A stretch of 64,000 nucleotides of DNA from Cladocopium goreaui (taxonomy: Eukaryota > Sar > Dinophyceae > Suessiales > Symbiodiniaceae): the NCBI GenBank assembly GCA_947184155.2, contig CAMXCT020002754.1:24001-88000 (forward strand). Direction: 5' to 3'. Made by a program: the position numbers and the translations under genes. The notes beneath the pieces are model-generated. The model was not told the DNA's origin, did not search any database, and saw only the letters and a program-made list of their open reading frames with translations. Of the stretch, positions 1 to 11,600 are shown piece by piece. Each line of letters starts with the position of its first letter. The first letter of the stretch is position 1.

Positions 1-1791
1 ACAACATTCAATTTGTTGTTGAAGAGACCTGTGCAGTTGACCTGCAGTTTGGACACGATATCCTACTGTCCTTTGGGATCTGCAGCCTTTATGACACTTT
101 TGAGTGTCAGTGATCGATGTTGACCTGGAATGTGGTGTATTGATCAGTTCTACACCTTATTTCGGATTCTGCCCGAATCCGGTACACCCGTAGGCAGGCT
201 TGAGCTGAGGATATCTACATTGGTTCGACATTGAGATTTATAGTGTGTCTGCGACACTGAGCAGTTTGATCTCTCCAAGTGATGGGAACATACAGCTGGA
301 AACTCTTGGAGAAGAGTTTGGATTAGCTGGAAGTATCTGATGGAGAGAACATATCTTGGAATTATGAGGACAATGGCCATATTGGCGCATCTTACTTGTC
401 TGAGAATTTGTGATGAGATGCTTCGGTATTGTGAGGACAATACCTACATCATCGTCATTTATATGCCCAGAGGCAGATGGGATAATATCTGCTTATCGCT
501 TCAGAAAACAACCTGTTCTTAAGCGACTTTGTTTGCATTGTGGATTGGCTATTACAGTGGTCGAAAGACTACAGCGATACAACTGTATTTGGCTGACCTA
601 CATTGTGAATGTCGAACAGAACATTCTGTTCTACATTGAAGTTTGAAGCTGTGAGATGTTATCTCTATGTGGAGAACTGATTTGGAGATGGAACGTTGTG
701 TTCAGACTATGTTTTGTATTCAAAAGAACATTGCACAGAAGACTGTGAATGAATCACTTCGTTCTTGAAGAGCTACGCGACTTGTTTAGATGTTTGGTAG
801 AACCTAACTGCGCTAGTCAGCGTTAGGTTCGCGTTAGCTAGCTGGTTATTCACGTTTGGATGAGAACCAGTTTGCTTTGAGAACTTTTGGAAGTGTTTCG
901 ATTTTTTTACCACTAGGTGAATTTGTAGATTTGTAGCAGCTGAAGTTGTTTCAACAAACCTTTCTTTGAAGAACATTGAGGTTTGTTAACTGGAAACCTG
1001 GAATCGAGTTTACCGGTTGAGACATCGGCTCAAGGGAGTGGTGTCAAAAGTTCATTTAATGAACAGAGCTGCAGTGTCACCTAGTTTAGCATGATACAGG
1101 CCGACAGAGGGAACACATTATCTTGCTTTCTTCCGTTCTCTCTTTTCTTGGTTTGTTTGTTGTGTCTGTGTTTCCCTGTGACTGATCGTGTTGCGTCTGG
1201 AGCGAAAAGAAGGAGTCCGACGTCAGCATGTGGGAGTTGAGGGTGAAACAAGTTTCTTGACACGACAGTGCTCTAGTGTCATTAGGTTTGTGACTTCACG
1301 CTCTGCGCTCGTGTTTGGCGTCCGCGTTTTTTTTTTGCGTAGTCCTGTAGAATTTTGAAGCGTTAGATCTGACTTCAGATCTGTGCACGGCGCTTTTTCA
1401 CATGATTGCAAGTTCCTTCGTGGAGACAGTATCTCCTGATCAAAAACTGCAGGGCATGCAAATACCAGGAGCACGTTGGTCAAATTTCGTGGCAAGCGCA
1501 GCACTGGACACGTTGTGATTGCTCGCAGCATTTTCAGTAGCTAAGAATCATTTTGCGTCGCAGATGCAATACTTTAGCATGTTATGATTTTTTTCTGTGG
1601 CCAACGCAGCATTTTCAGGATCATTTCGCGTGGCATACGCAGCACTTGAAGCATGTTATCAAAAAGTGGCGCGCAGCTGCAAGAAAACCTGCAATCGCAA
1701 CGTACTTCGCGCATTTAAACAAGTTTGAAAAATATTTTCTTTGCGCGAGGAGGACGTCATGATTGAGTGCGCGCGTGTGATACGGTCACAA

Positions 1792-1942
1792 TTTTTGGAT
1801 CGCAACGTGGTCTCCCGTTGTAGCGCGGTGCGAATTGTGAAACAAAGTGGCGTTGTCGCGCGGCGGCCATTTTGATCGTAACGTGGTCTCCCGTTGTGGC
1901 GCGGTGCGAATTTTGACAAAGTGGCTGGCGTTGTGGCGCTGT
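1792..1942. repeat. Imperfect tandem duplication, about 75-bp unit
   Basis: Two copies (about 1792-1863 and 1869-1942) share the core ACGTGGTCTCCCGTTG followed by an A or G and a GCGCGGTGCGAATT block. They differ by scattered substitutions and small indels, so the duplication is not recent. Confidence 0.7.
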
Positions 1943-2176
1943 GGACATTCTGGGACATAGGTAAGGAGGCTTTTGGTCAAGCAATTTTGGTTTGCTTGAA
2001 AAAGAACGGCCTTGTTGGAAATTTGCAATACCGGGTGGTGGTGCAAGAATATCACAAGAATCATGCCTGCACAAGATCGCAAAAGGCGCGGTCCACAACG
2101 TGCAATCCGCCCTTCAATGAATAAGTTGCCCGAACCATCTTACTGAGCTCAAGGGCACCGTCCGATCTATTCCTGC

Positions 2177-2205
2177 CTGTCTGTCTGTCTGTCTGTCTGT
2201 CTGCC
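2177..2205. repeat. CTGT microsatellite
   Basis: Simple run of CTGT units. No gene is associated with it. Confidence 0.8.
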
Positions 2206-2824
2206 TGTTGTCTATCTGCCGCCGATCCAGCTGTCTATGCGTCAACCTCTATCTGTCTGCAATAATGCAGGTTGACATCTCTTGGAAGCAGTGTGGAAAT
2301 GTGGGACTTGCGTGTCCACCGCAGACTTTTTTGCCCAGCACTTCCAGCACAACTTTTTTGTGCCAACACTGTTGCTTTTTTGCTCCAGTGTTCTTGGTGC
2401 ATAGCTTAGCCGTGTGGGTAACTCTTGCGTTGTATAACATGCCACCCAAAGTTCGCGCACTGGAGGCGCGCAGTGTGTGTGGGTGGGACCAGGTTTCTGG
2501 AGTTGAATTTTGCACATGTTCCGGACCAGCCGATGTCTCCCCACTGTAAGCTACATCGGCCGCACTCCGGAAAAAAAGTGCGAGTGCTCCTTGTTCACAA
2601 GCAGGGCGTGCCCATTTGTGAAGTTTGGTTGGTGGCCTTTAATGTATCCCTCCAGGACATCTCGAAGGTGTCCGATTGCTACGAAACATGTGGGTTGAAG
2701 ACTTGAAGAAGCACATCTGAGTGGACTCTGAGAGACTAGATTGGCTGTGTACAGACCTTTTCGCTTTCATTTACTTTAAAGGTGCTGCCTCATCTCGCAG
2801 TCCGGATTTCATTTTTATTTTCTA

Positions 2825-4084
2825 GTGGAAGGTGTACCAATCGCTTATGCATGTCTTTCAAGGCATAGAGGCAGTTTTTTTCCTCTTCGCCTAGGTGGCT
2901 TTTGTGTGGTTGTTTGGTTAGGCTCTGGCCTCCGTTTGCTGTTGCTGCGCTGTTTCTTGCGCAGCGAAACGCATATCCGGCTGGGGGTGGGGAGTGTGAA
3001 GTCTGTGCATTCCTTTTTACGGCTGTCACACAGCATCTGGGCGGTCTTGACGACCATCTTCATGGTGATCACAACGAATTATTTTGACGACTTTATTTCT
3101 TTGGCCATTGTGGCGGAATCTCAATCGGTGGATTTCACTGTGAAAACGGTGTTTAGGATGCTGGGCTGGAAGTTGGCGGAAGATGGCCCTAAAGCACCGC
3201 CATTCTCTCCCGCAGTTACAGCACTGGGGGTGTCAGTGGATGTCAGCGACCTACATCAAGGACTAGTCCTGATCGACAACACTGAAAAGCGGGCACTGGA
3301 GTTGCTGGACACCATTTCAAGTGTCATTCAGTTCTGTCGTATGACCAAAAAGGAAGCTCTGCGGCTGAGAGGCCGTATGCAGTTCGTGTCAGGCCAAATC
3401 TTTGGCCGTGTGGCTAAACGTTGCCTCTCTGCGGTGACACAGCACGCATACGACACTGGCGATGGCAGGTTGTCAGATGTCCTGTTGACATCCCTGGAGC
3501 GTTTTTGTGGGCTGCTGCAGATGAAGGCCCCTAGGACTTTGACCAAGAAGAGCACCATGACCTGGTTCATCTTCACAGACGCATCCCATGAAAGCGGCGG
3601 AGATTCTTCTGTAGCTGGAGTAGGTGCAGCCCTGGTGAATAGTTTGGGTGAGAAGGTAAACTTCTTTTCCGAAAGACTTGATGACGATTTGTTGACAAAG
3701 ATCAATGTGTCGAAAAGAAAGACGATGATTTTCGAATGTGAGTTTTTCGCATTCTTCTGTGCAATGTGGCTTTGGAAGGAGATGCTTGCTGGATGTAACA
3801 TTGTGATCCACACTGATAACGACGGTGTACGGGATGCATTCATCTCTTGTCACACCACCAGTGACAATGCCCTACCAATTCTCAACGCCTGTCTTCAACT
3901 GGAGTTTGAACAATCTTGGAATGTCTGGATTACAAGAGTACCGACGGAGTCAAACATTGCCAAGGAACCTTCACGTTTTGATGTGTCATTTTTACTCCAA
4001 TGTGGTTGTGCCAGAACTTTCTTTGACCCATGTTCGATATGGCAACTCATGTCGAATGAGAAATGGGGAGGCACCACGACCTGA
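2825..4084 (+). pseudogene. Reverse transcriptase/RNase H retroelement fragment
   Basis: A continuous open frame ending at a stop near 4084. The first 45 or so residues look non-coding. From about 2970 the frame reads like the palm of a reverse transcriptase, with an FDDF catalytic box (YFDDF, around 3082-3096) in place of the usual YxDD. About 150 residues on comes an RNase H domain: FTDASHE near 3571 holds the first Asp, an ECEFFA segment the Glu, and HTDNDGV near 3811 the next Asp. The fingers region of the RT, integrase and gag are missing, so I read this as a 5'-truncated remnant. The RT-RNase H order without integrase fits a DIRS-like or other non-copia element, but the class is not settled. 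An 89-bp repeat starts at its last codons. Confidence 0.75.
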
Positions 4085-4157
4085 ATTGCCAACCCCACAT
4101 GGTCAAAAAAGTGTATGCCGATTTACTTGCCAGCGAGGGTCGTCATTCAGAGGCTTA
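4069..4157 (+). repeat. Direct repeat copy 1 at the end of the RT fragment
   Basis: The segment from AGGCACCACGACCTGAATTG through CATTCAGAGGCTTA recurs at 4388-4476 with only a few substitutions. This copy includes the stop codon of the RT/RNase H frame. Confidence 0.85.
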
Positions 4158-4387
4158 ATGATGCAAGCCGTAGGCAAACAATTTAAGACTGTGAATGAAG
4201 TGGCGAATGTATATGAACCAACCGAACGCCGTTTTCCCTCAAGTTCATTGTGAACGTCAATTGTCAATGTGACACATGTATTTCAATGTTTCAATGTTGT
4301 CATGTTCAACATTTCTTTTGTTTTTGAAATTTTTGCGTCCCACCCTCAACCACCCAATGAGGGGTTGGGGGTGCCATGCCCAGAGCC

Positions 4388-4476
4388 AGGCACCACGACC
4401 TGAATTGCCAACCCCACATGGTCAAAAAAATGTATGCAGATTTACTTGCCAGTGAGGGTCGTCATTCAGAGGCTTA
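4388..4476 (+). repeat. Direct repeat copy 2
   Basis: Near-identical partner of 4069-4157, offset by 319 bp. The spacer holds AT-rich sequence. It lies about 140 bp upstream of the methyltransferase start, so the repeat pair sits between the retroelement remnant and that gene. Confidence 0.85.
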
Positions 4477-4613
4477 AAACCCAACAAACTCGGGTCCAAG
4501 ATTGGCAGATTTCACTTGGATATCTTCGCAGCCGTTTTGCGGTGATCAGCCCGTTAAAATACGCCCGATTTTGTGTTGCCATTGCAACATCTTCTTTCAC
4601 TAGGAATCCAATC

Positions 4614-4765
4614 ATGGAAGTCGTAGAGAGGTCAGCATCCTGTGGCGGCTGTGACTATGATGCGATTGCGGCCCAATATGATTCACTCCACAAGGACCCT
4701 GAAAGTCTACAGGAGGATCAAGCGATTGCGGGATTCTTGAGAGAGTTTCTTGGCAGATTTGGCAG
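4614..4765 (+). CDS. Methyltransferase exon 1
   Basis: Starts at ATG in a CCAATCATGG context and ends GGCAG|GTGCGG. It joins exon 2 so that AG plus G makes an Arg codon before YLAPGC. Confidence 0.75.
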
Positions 4766-7330
4766 GTGCGGGCACAGGAACAAAAAATAAACTACAAATA
4801 ACATCAAACAACTACATCTTTTAGGGTAACATATGTTAACATTCAGCATTAGTGCCATTAAACACTTTGCAGGCCCATGAGGCCCATGAGGTGATTTTTG
4901 GGTGAAAAAAATGGGGTACCCAAACGACGAAATCTCTGGGTCCCTAGATTTCATCGAATTTTTGACGCAGAGTAAGAAGTGCGTAGCCTGACTGAACAAT
5001 CCCAACTCGCGATAGTTATATATATATATATATCATATGTATATGGTACATCCCCATTCTTTTCAGTAAAACCATCATGTTTGATAGTTGAATCAGTTCA
5101 AATCCCCATATTGTTTGGATAAATAATGATAAATCCAGATAAATTTGATGGTAACAGCTCCCTTTTGGTTGCTGCTTACCTCCAGGTACCTGGCTCCCGG
5201 TTGCAAAGTCCTGGACCTGGGCTGTGGCACCGGGCTATTGCTGGAGCTGTTAGCTCTGCAGCCGGAGGATTACCTCGGCATCGATCCCTCCGGGAAGATG
5301 TTGGAGGAGTTGAAGAGGAAGTTTCCGGAGCATGAGACCAAGAAAAAGGCTGCTTTTGGGATGTTGGGTGATGTTGGGGACAGTTTTTTGGGTTCATTTT
5401 TTGTGGAACCCCTGCAAAAATTGGAACATATTTCAAAAGGATAAAGAAAACGTAGTAAGTTGGAACACTGTAAATAGTTTAATTAATTACTATTCCAAAA
5501 TAGGATTTTGGAATTTTCTCATATTTTCTCCCAATGGGGCAGGATGATGTCACAATTTCAGACTTAAATCCCTCCCATTGGGGAAACTTCATTGGATTGG
5601 CGGCTTTCAGGCCTTTGGAGCAGAAGACTTGGAGGACCTGGAGGGCCATTTTTTCATCCTAATTTGATAAGAATGCCGAATAGATGATATCAATGATATC
5701 TATATCTATGATTATCTTTATGTAAACATGTAGTATTTGAGTACATTAATTAGCCAAATTTCTCATCCTACATTAGATATGACATGTTCTTCAATGCTCA
5801 TAAGTCTCAGAATTCAACGAGGTTTTTTGCGAGTTTCATGGGCCCATTTTTTGGGCCAGATGAAACTTTTCAGGATGTTGATGTGGCAGTTTCATTATTC
5901 GGACCCGTCAGCTACGTTGATCCAGAGTTGGTCTTCCAGCTGGTCTCCAGTGGTGTGACCGAGCTACAATGATGATACGGTGGATGGACCAGCGAAATCC
6001 TGCACCAGTTGATAGGTGGTAAACATCCCACAAAAAAATCCCACTATTTATAGGGTTTCAACCATCCTTGTGGTGGTGCAGGATTTTGCAACCATCCACA
6101 GTATCACGTACACTATCGTACACTTGTACCAAAGATCATGATGTAAACCCACAGTCAGTAATTCTAAGACTGTTTTCAGGTTCTTGGTATTTACCCTCTG
6201 GTAAACTAACAGAACTATGGAAAATCACAATTTTTAATGGGAAAACGCACTATTTCTATGGCCATTTTCAATAGCTATGTAACAAATTTTGACATAACCA
6301 GAGGGTAGGATCCCACTGATTCAACCTGCGGTGTTTGTAACCCAACTAGCCGGGTTTCTTACCTTTGATCTTTCTGCAGATCCAACTGTCGTACTTCTTG
6401 ATGACCAAGCATTTTTTTACATATTCTCTGGTAATTTGTTACCCAGCTATTGAAAATGGCCATAGAAATAGTTGATTTTCCAATTAAAAAATGGTGATTT
6501 TCCATAGTTATGTAAACGTTCACCAGAGGGTATGTTTGGGTTTTCCTTGGGTTTTGCCCATATCAAAGCGACACATAGCTGGGTCGGGAAACTTTGATAC
6601 TCTTTGATCAAAAAAAACCAGCCTCCAATTGTGTGTAGATTCATTGTCCAGACAAAAATATTTGGGATCATGACCCCAAATTTAACTCACATATATATAT
6701 ATATATATATGTTGCGGATGGGTTCGCCAATCAACCGGATCCCTCATGTTGTTGCTGATATAAAATATAGATACATTATACCATCTCCGATCATAATGCC
6801 GCTAAAACTCTTACATGTTTCTTAGATGTTCTTATCCTCATCCCCCTTAATGCTTTTTATATAAACTAGTATCACATCAAACCAAACCCATCCAATCCCA
6901 ATATCCTGCGGACATCCACATAAATTGGTGGGTTCAGTAGAGCGAAGAATTCTATTTAAGAACTTTGATTCCTGATTTCTACAATGTTAAACCATGTTAA
7001 ACCATGTTAAATCATGTTAAATCATGTTAAACCATGTTAAACCATGTTAAACCATGTTAAACTACGATGTTTTGGGTGAACAATCCACTGTATTTTCCTA
7101 GGTGAACTACTTCCTGATGTTTTACAAGGAAGGCTACCGACCGGTGACCTATGACATGTGCCAAGTGGACTTCCATCCCTATCCCTTCCAACGCAGCCTG
7201 ACTAAGTCACCGTTCAGGGAGGGGACTTAACCATGGATTGCAGGGTCAAGATGGGAATATCATTGTGGTTCATGAAATGGTTCAATGGTATTTCAATGAA
7301 TCATGTCATCACGAGTGTGGATATGTCGGT
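4614..7330 (+). CDS. SAM-dependent methyltransferase gene, multi-exon
   Basis: Exons inferred: 4614-4765, 5186-5333, 5611-5640, 5874 to about 5942, 7102 to about 7200, and possibly 7244 to about 7300. The ATG at 4614 opens a frame with CDYDAIAAQYDSL, typical of the helix before the SAM site. Exon 2 carries motif I, VLDLGCGTG, followed by YLGIDPSGKML, where the acidic residue binds the ribose of SAM. A 30-nt exon gives the AEDLEDL motif II-like stretch. Exon 4 gives VDVAVSLFGPVSYVDPE (motif IV/post-I strand) and exon 5 NYFLMFYKEGYRPVTY. Phases join cleanly across AG|G acceptors with GT or GA donors. The fold is a class I methyltransferase; the substrate is unknown. A missing exon between 5942 and 7102 is possible. 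Introns carry several palindromic elements. Confidence 0.8.
5186..5333 (+). CDS. Methyltransferase exon 2 (SAM-binding motif I)
   Basis: Begins after CTCCAG and encodes VLDLGCGTG and the GIDPSGKML strand. The best phase-preserving end is before GAGACC, a GA donor. Confidence 0.8.
5611..5640 (+). CDS. Methyltransferase 30-nt microexon
   Basis: Follows TTTCAG and encodes ten residues (AFGAEDLEDL) that fit the acidic motif between motif I and motif IV. The phase is 0 on both sides, with a GA donor. Confidence 0.55.
5874..5942 (+). CDS. Methyltransferase exon 4
   Basis: Follows TTTTCAG and encodes VDVAVSLFGPVSYVDPE. The 3' limit is uncertain: the frame stays open to 5970, but a GT donor after CAGCTG keeps phase with the next exon. 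Confidence 0.65.
5997..6086. repeat. Palindromic element, family III, copy 1
   Basis: Inverted ends AATCCTGCACCA and TGGTGCAGGATT flank a body containing GATAGGTGGTAAACATCCCA. The same body occurs in reverse orientation at 12549-12607. It lies in a methyltransferase intron. Confidence 0.7.
6193..6306. repeat. Palindromic element, family I, copy 1
   Basis: The ends are ACCCTCTGGTAAAC and the near-complement AACCAGAGGGT. The body shares TGGAAAATCAC, ATGGCCATTTTCAATAGCTA and related blocks with seven other copies in the window. Confidence 0.85.
6423..6531. repeat. Palindromic element, family I, copy 2
   Basis: The ends are TTCTCTGGTAA and TTCACCAGAGGGTA. It lies 116 bp downstream of copy 1 and in the opposite internal orientation, in the same intron. 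Confidence 0.85.
6981..7062. repeat. 10-bp minisatellite (ACCATGTTAA)n
   Basis: About eight copies of a 10-bp unit with C/T variants, 40 bp upstream of a methyltransferase exon acceptor. Confidence 0.9.
7102..7227 (+). CDS. Methyltransferase C-terminal exon
   Basis: Follows TTCCTAG and encodes NYFLMFYKEGYRPVTY, the usual late strand of class I methyltransferases. The frame stops at 7228, but a further exon starting near 7244 (GNIIVVHEM) is plausible. Confidence 0.6.
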
Positions 7331-7537
7331 GAATTTCATGATGGGAATGGTTATCGTGGTTATAACATTGGTTTAGAGAGAGAGAGAGTGACTTACTTGT
7401 ACCATTCAATTGGGTATCCCATGACCGTACTCAGCAGAATGGTTATCATGGTATATCATAGTGATATGATATAACCATTAAACACCGGTCATTTTTTTTT
7501 AAAAACCATCACATGATACCATGCATTAGATGGATAT

Positions 7538-7632
7538 CTGGTTGGTGGTTTCAAACATTTGGATTATTTGTTATGGGATAATCCTTCCCATTGACTCATA
7601 TTTTTCAGAGGGGTAGGTCAACCACCAACCAG
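7538..7632. repeat. Palindromic element, family II, copy 1
   Basis: The ends are CTGGTTGGTGGTT and AACCACCAACCAG. The body ends in TTTTTCAGAGGGGTAGGTC, shared with copies at 9873 and 24518. Confidence 0.85.
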
Positions 7633-7800
7633 ATATGTTGTGGGGATCTTGGAATATCATTGAAAATCTGGATCAAAAAATGGTCCTGACCGGGCTGCGA
7701 TGTCACTGGATGTAACATAGTTAACATAGACATAGTGACATAGTGAGGGTTTTTTTGTCCCCTTCTTTGGCCGAACTTTTCAGGGGAATTGTTCTGATTT

Positions 7801-7910
7801 ACCCTCTGGTTATGTCAAAATAGCTATTGAACATGGCCATTTATAGTTGATTTACAGTACCCATTGAAAATGGTGATTTTCCATAGCTATGTAAACGTTT
7901 ACCAGAGGGT
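7801..7910. repeat. Palindromic element, family I, copy 3
   Basis: The ends ACCCTCTGGT and ACCAGAGGGT are exact complements. The body shares TATGTCAAAATAGCTATTGA and ATGGTGATTTTCCATAGCTA with the other copies. Confidence 0.9.
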
Positions 7911-8513
7911 ATACAGAATGATGGGAATCATGAGGGCAACCATCCCATATCTTGCTGATGTTTTCAGGTTGCTGAATGATTATCGTACTTACAAAGGTTG
8001 GTTGGAAAATCCACATGTTTATCAAAATATAGACTCCCGAAGATAGCGATGGAGAGAGATATACGATACGAGTCTTTAACCGAATAGACAAGAATTAGCA
8101 TTCTAGAAACGTAGTTTTAACACAGGACATAGCCAGCTGCTTCATGTTGTTCCCTATGGAATTTGCGACATGAGCTTGCACCTTCAAGCCCATTCAACTG
8201 AAATCGTGTTTGTTGGGATTGCGGTAAATTTGGTTGTCGAAATCATGCAGGCATCGGACAGAGGAACCTGTCCCTGTTTCGTTCCTATAAAATTCAAGCA
8301 AACCCAAGAATTTCAAACGATTTGCAGAATTGCTTGAAAGTAGAATCTGCACCAACCCCTTTTCTTGATTGGAAACAATTGGAAACAAAAAGTATATCAG
8401 TGAAGGACACCAAGAGCAATCATGAGGAATCCAAGTTTCTTCCAAGAGCAGCTTACACCCTTGAGGACGTATTGAAATGGCCATTTTTTGGGCGTCTCAC
8501 TATCTCCTGACAG

Positions 8514-8663
8514 GATACAATCTTCCAAGTCAAGACTTCGGCAGTTTTTCGGTGGTCACCAACCTCCGCACTCCAGATGGATCTTTGGCATTTCCCCGCC
8601 AGTCCCTGCGAAGAGCGGAGCGGGCCAAAACCGAGCCTTCCGGGGTCAAGTCGAAGCCGAGTG
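8514..8663 (+). CDS. Transporter exon: hydrophilic N-terminal segment
   Basis: Follows CTGACAG. Encodes a polar, Ser/Arg/Lys-rich stretch (SVVTNLRTPDGSLAFPRQS). Ending at AGTG|GTGGCG makes a Gly codon with the next exon. Membership in the transporter gene is inferred from position and phase only. Confidence 0.5.
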
Positions 8664-11600
8664 GTGGCGACTGGTGGTCAGTTTGAGTCTTTTTTCATGA
8701 GTTTTAAGTGAGTATTTGTCCAGCAGAAACAAATGGGATACTAGTGGGATATTTGCATTTCTTATACTTTTTCATGTAAATGTCTACAAACTAATATGTT
8801 TTAATTATGATTGAACGTTTAGCTTTATTGTTAAAATATTTCTTAAAGTAAACTCTTTATCCATAGCGGGAATCTGGGAAATGTAAGCACGAATCGCAAG
8901 AGTACTATTTGTCTTTACCTGCGCCTTCCAACTCCTAAAAAATATCAGTCGTTTTGCACAATCAGGTGTTTCATCAAATTTATGGTCGTATCGAGCGGTT
9001 TCCCGAAAAGTTAGGCCTGGTATGTCATGGCTGTGTGTCCCATCGGCATGACCCTCCTCCCAGTCTTCTCACCAGCATTTTGCTTTCAATCCGCGCTCCC
9101 AAAATTTCACAAATTTACCAGATTCTTGGATTTGCGCGCGTTTTGAAGGTAATTTTGGGCGCAGTTATGTGCATTTATATGCGTTGGTGCTAGGGGTATG
9201 AGAATGGCCTGGTATGTCCCTGGGCGCAGCCAGGATGCAAACCATGTTCAGTCATATTCAAAATGTCACTTGTGGTGATAGTGTGGCCACCAGGAAGCAA
9301 AACCAGGCAAACTAGTAGAATTAGACGAGATTCTGAAAACTGGGTCATTGTAGGTCATACTCCAAAACTACCAAACATAATTGATCGAAGGAATGTTCAG
9401 GTATACCCCCACTAATCATATATTTATATGTAGACGCGTTGGATGTTTCTGTTGGTCCTGACCATTATGAGGATAAATAAATAAATGAATAAATAGATAA
9501 GTAAAATAATGATAATAAATACCTAAATAAATAAATAGATAAATAAATAAATAAATAAATTGATATACATATTTGATTTTCAACAGCAAATTATCACTAT
9601 TTTAGTTGGGAGATTTTGTTTTTCTATTTTTGGATCACAAAAAAGAGATGAACAGATGCATAAAGAAACGAATAAACTCCTGTTCCATCCCCTCGCCACG
9701 GCAGGACTTTCTGCCGAACTTGAAAGCTCCTTGGACAGCGACGTGCTGCTGAAGGGACACGGCAAAGGCATTGCGAAGGGCTCGTCCCTGGGGGGAACGA
9801 TCGTGACGATGCTGAATGCCTATATGGGACCATTGGGATTGAATGATTTGGCGATTTCATAAGGAGTTTTATCTGGTTGGTGGTTTGGAACATGAATTGA
9901 CTCTCCATTCAGTTTGGTGATTTTCCATATATTGGGAATAATAATCCCAACTGACTTATATTTTTCAGAGGGGTTGAAACCACCAAGCAGATTTTTGATG
10001 ATTTTGGATGATTTTAGCGGAGGATTTGTGAATTTTTTTCCTCCATAGCATTCGAAACTACCGGGAAGATGGTCCATGTTTTGAAGCAAACCCCAGGATC
10101 TGGAATCTTGGTACTTCCCTATGCCTGGAAACAAGCTGGCTGGCTCTTTGTGCTTCCCTTCCTCGCGGTGGCGATGATGATGAGCTTCACCCTGTGGCTC
10201 ACGGGTTTCCTGGTTGGGAAACGGCGTGATGTGTGGAAATAGATGGGAAACGAATTGAAGCACAGCAACAGCTAAACGGCTATTTTTAGAGCTGAACGGT
10301 CACAACATGTTTTTTCCGGTAGTTAAAGACCGTCATTGAATCATTTAAAACCCTACACACTTTAAGAATCACCCAAATCAATGTCATTTGTTCACCATTT
10401 TTTTTCCTGCCCCCAAGGCAGAGAAACCATTTCTCAGGTACTCTCTTGCGCCTTGTGGACGCTCGAGCCAACGAGATGAATGTGCCAATGGTCAGCTGCG
10501 ACTGGGGGATGTTGGGTCAGATGGCTTTTGGAAGGTCTGGCCAGCTGCTGTTCTCTGGTTGTGCCCTTGTGGATCTTTATGGCGGCTTGGTGTCAGGACT
10601 GATCTTGGCATCAAATCAACTGCAGCTTGGATGGTGAGTTTTTGGAGACTTTGGCCATGGGATGAGATGGTGGTTTCACATGGATTCTTATGGGTTCACG
10701 TGTGCAGTTTGCACATGTTTATAGAGTTTTTAAAGGTTCTTATCGCACATCCCCGAAAATTGGGATGATATCGAGCATGATCCGAATTGACGTTTTTTGT
10801 GACCGGCAGCAGGCAATTGCTGTTCCCTTCCCTGTCAACTGCAGTTCTCAGTGTTGGCTGCTTTGGAGTTCTCCTCATACTGCTCTTCGTGGAAGCTAGG
10901 CGCGGTTCACCATCCCCCGAGCTAACATACACCCCAGACATCATTCTTTTTTAGAGGAAGGTAGTCTTCCAACCCGAAGACATGGCAGGGTCTAGGTTGG
11001 GGGAATGGGACATGTTTTTTGTTGGCAAAATCGATGTCATTTTATATTCTTGGATGGTGCTGATGTCAGTCGCCACTGTTTGTTCAATTTGTTGAGCCAG
11101 CCCATCCTGCCGCATGTCATTCAGTGGGTCACAAATCCAATTACTCCTATGTATGTGACACACACACATATATCAACATATAAATAAATAAATATTTATA
11201 TTTACATAATATGCATATGCAAATAATATAATGTAATCGAACATACTATAATATTATATTATATATAGTATAATATTATATCATATATATATGATTATAT
11301 TCACGTAAAGATATGTACCTAGTCATGTATCACCTGTCAGTCCATGTGGCAGTCTGTCACATTTTCCACATTGCAGGCATTTCTCTTCTTTAGCAGTCGT
11401 TGGTTTGGGTAGCTTGGCAGGGCTCGAGGAAGCCGTGGAGGTTCAATATCCTTTCCAGCTTGAAAACCAATCTCTTCTCCAGGGCAGTTGGATGAAAACA
11501 CCAAACATGACATGTGTTTGCACCATGATTTACTGGGTTCATCATCATTGTCCGCATTAAAATTGTCACCTATCAATACCCCCAAGCTGATGAAATATTT

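Larger units (their letters stand above)
1..2800. other. Gene-poor leading region
   Basis: I see no convincing gene here. Open frames are short, overlap on both strands and show no family motif. Recognisable content is a degenerate tandem duplication at 1792-1942, loosely repeated GCAGCA/CATGTTAT-type segments around 1480-1660, and a (CTGT)n tract near 2177-2205. The interval may include the decayed 5' part of the retroelement that follows, but nothing proves it. Confidence 0.5.

Noticed and set aside
1027-1034. GGCTCAAG, an 8-nt match to the spliced-leader end
   Set aside because: Too short to be meaningful in 64 kb and lacks the preceding TTTT.
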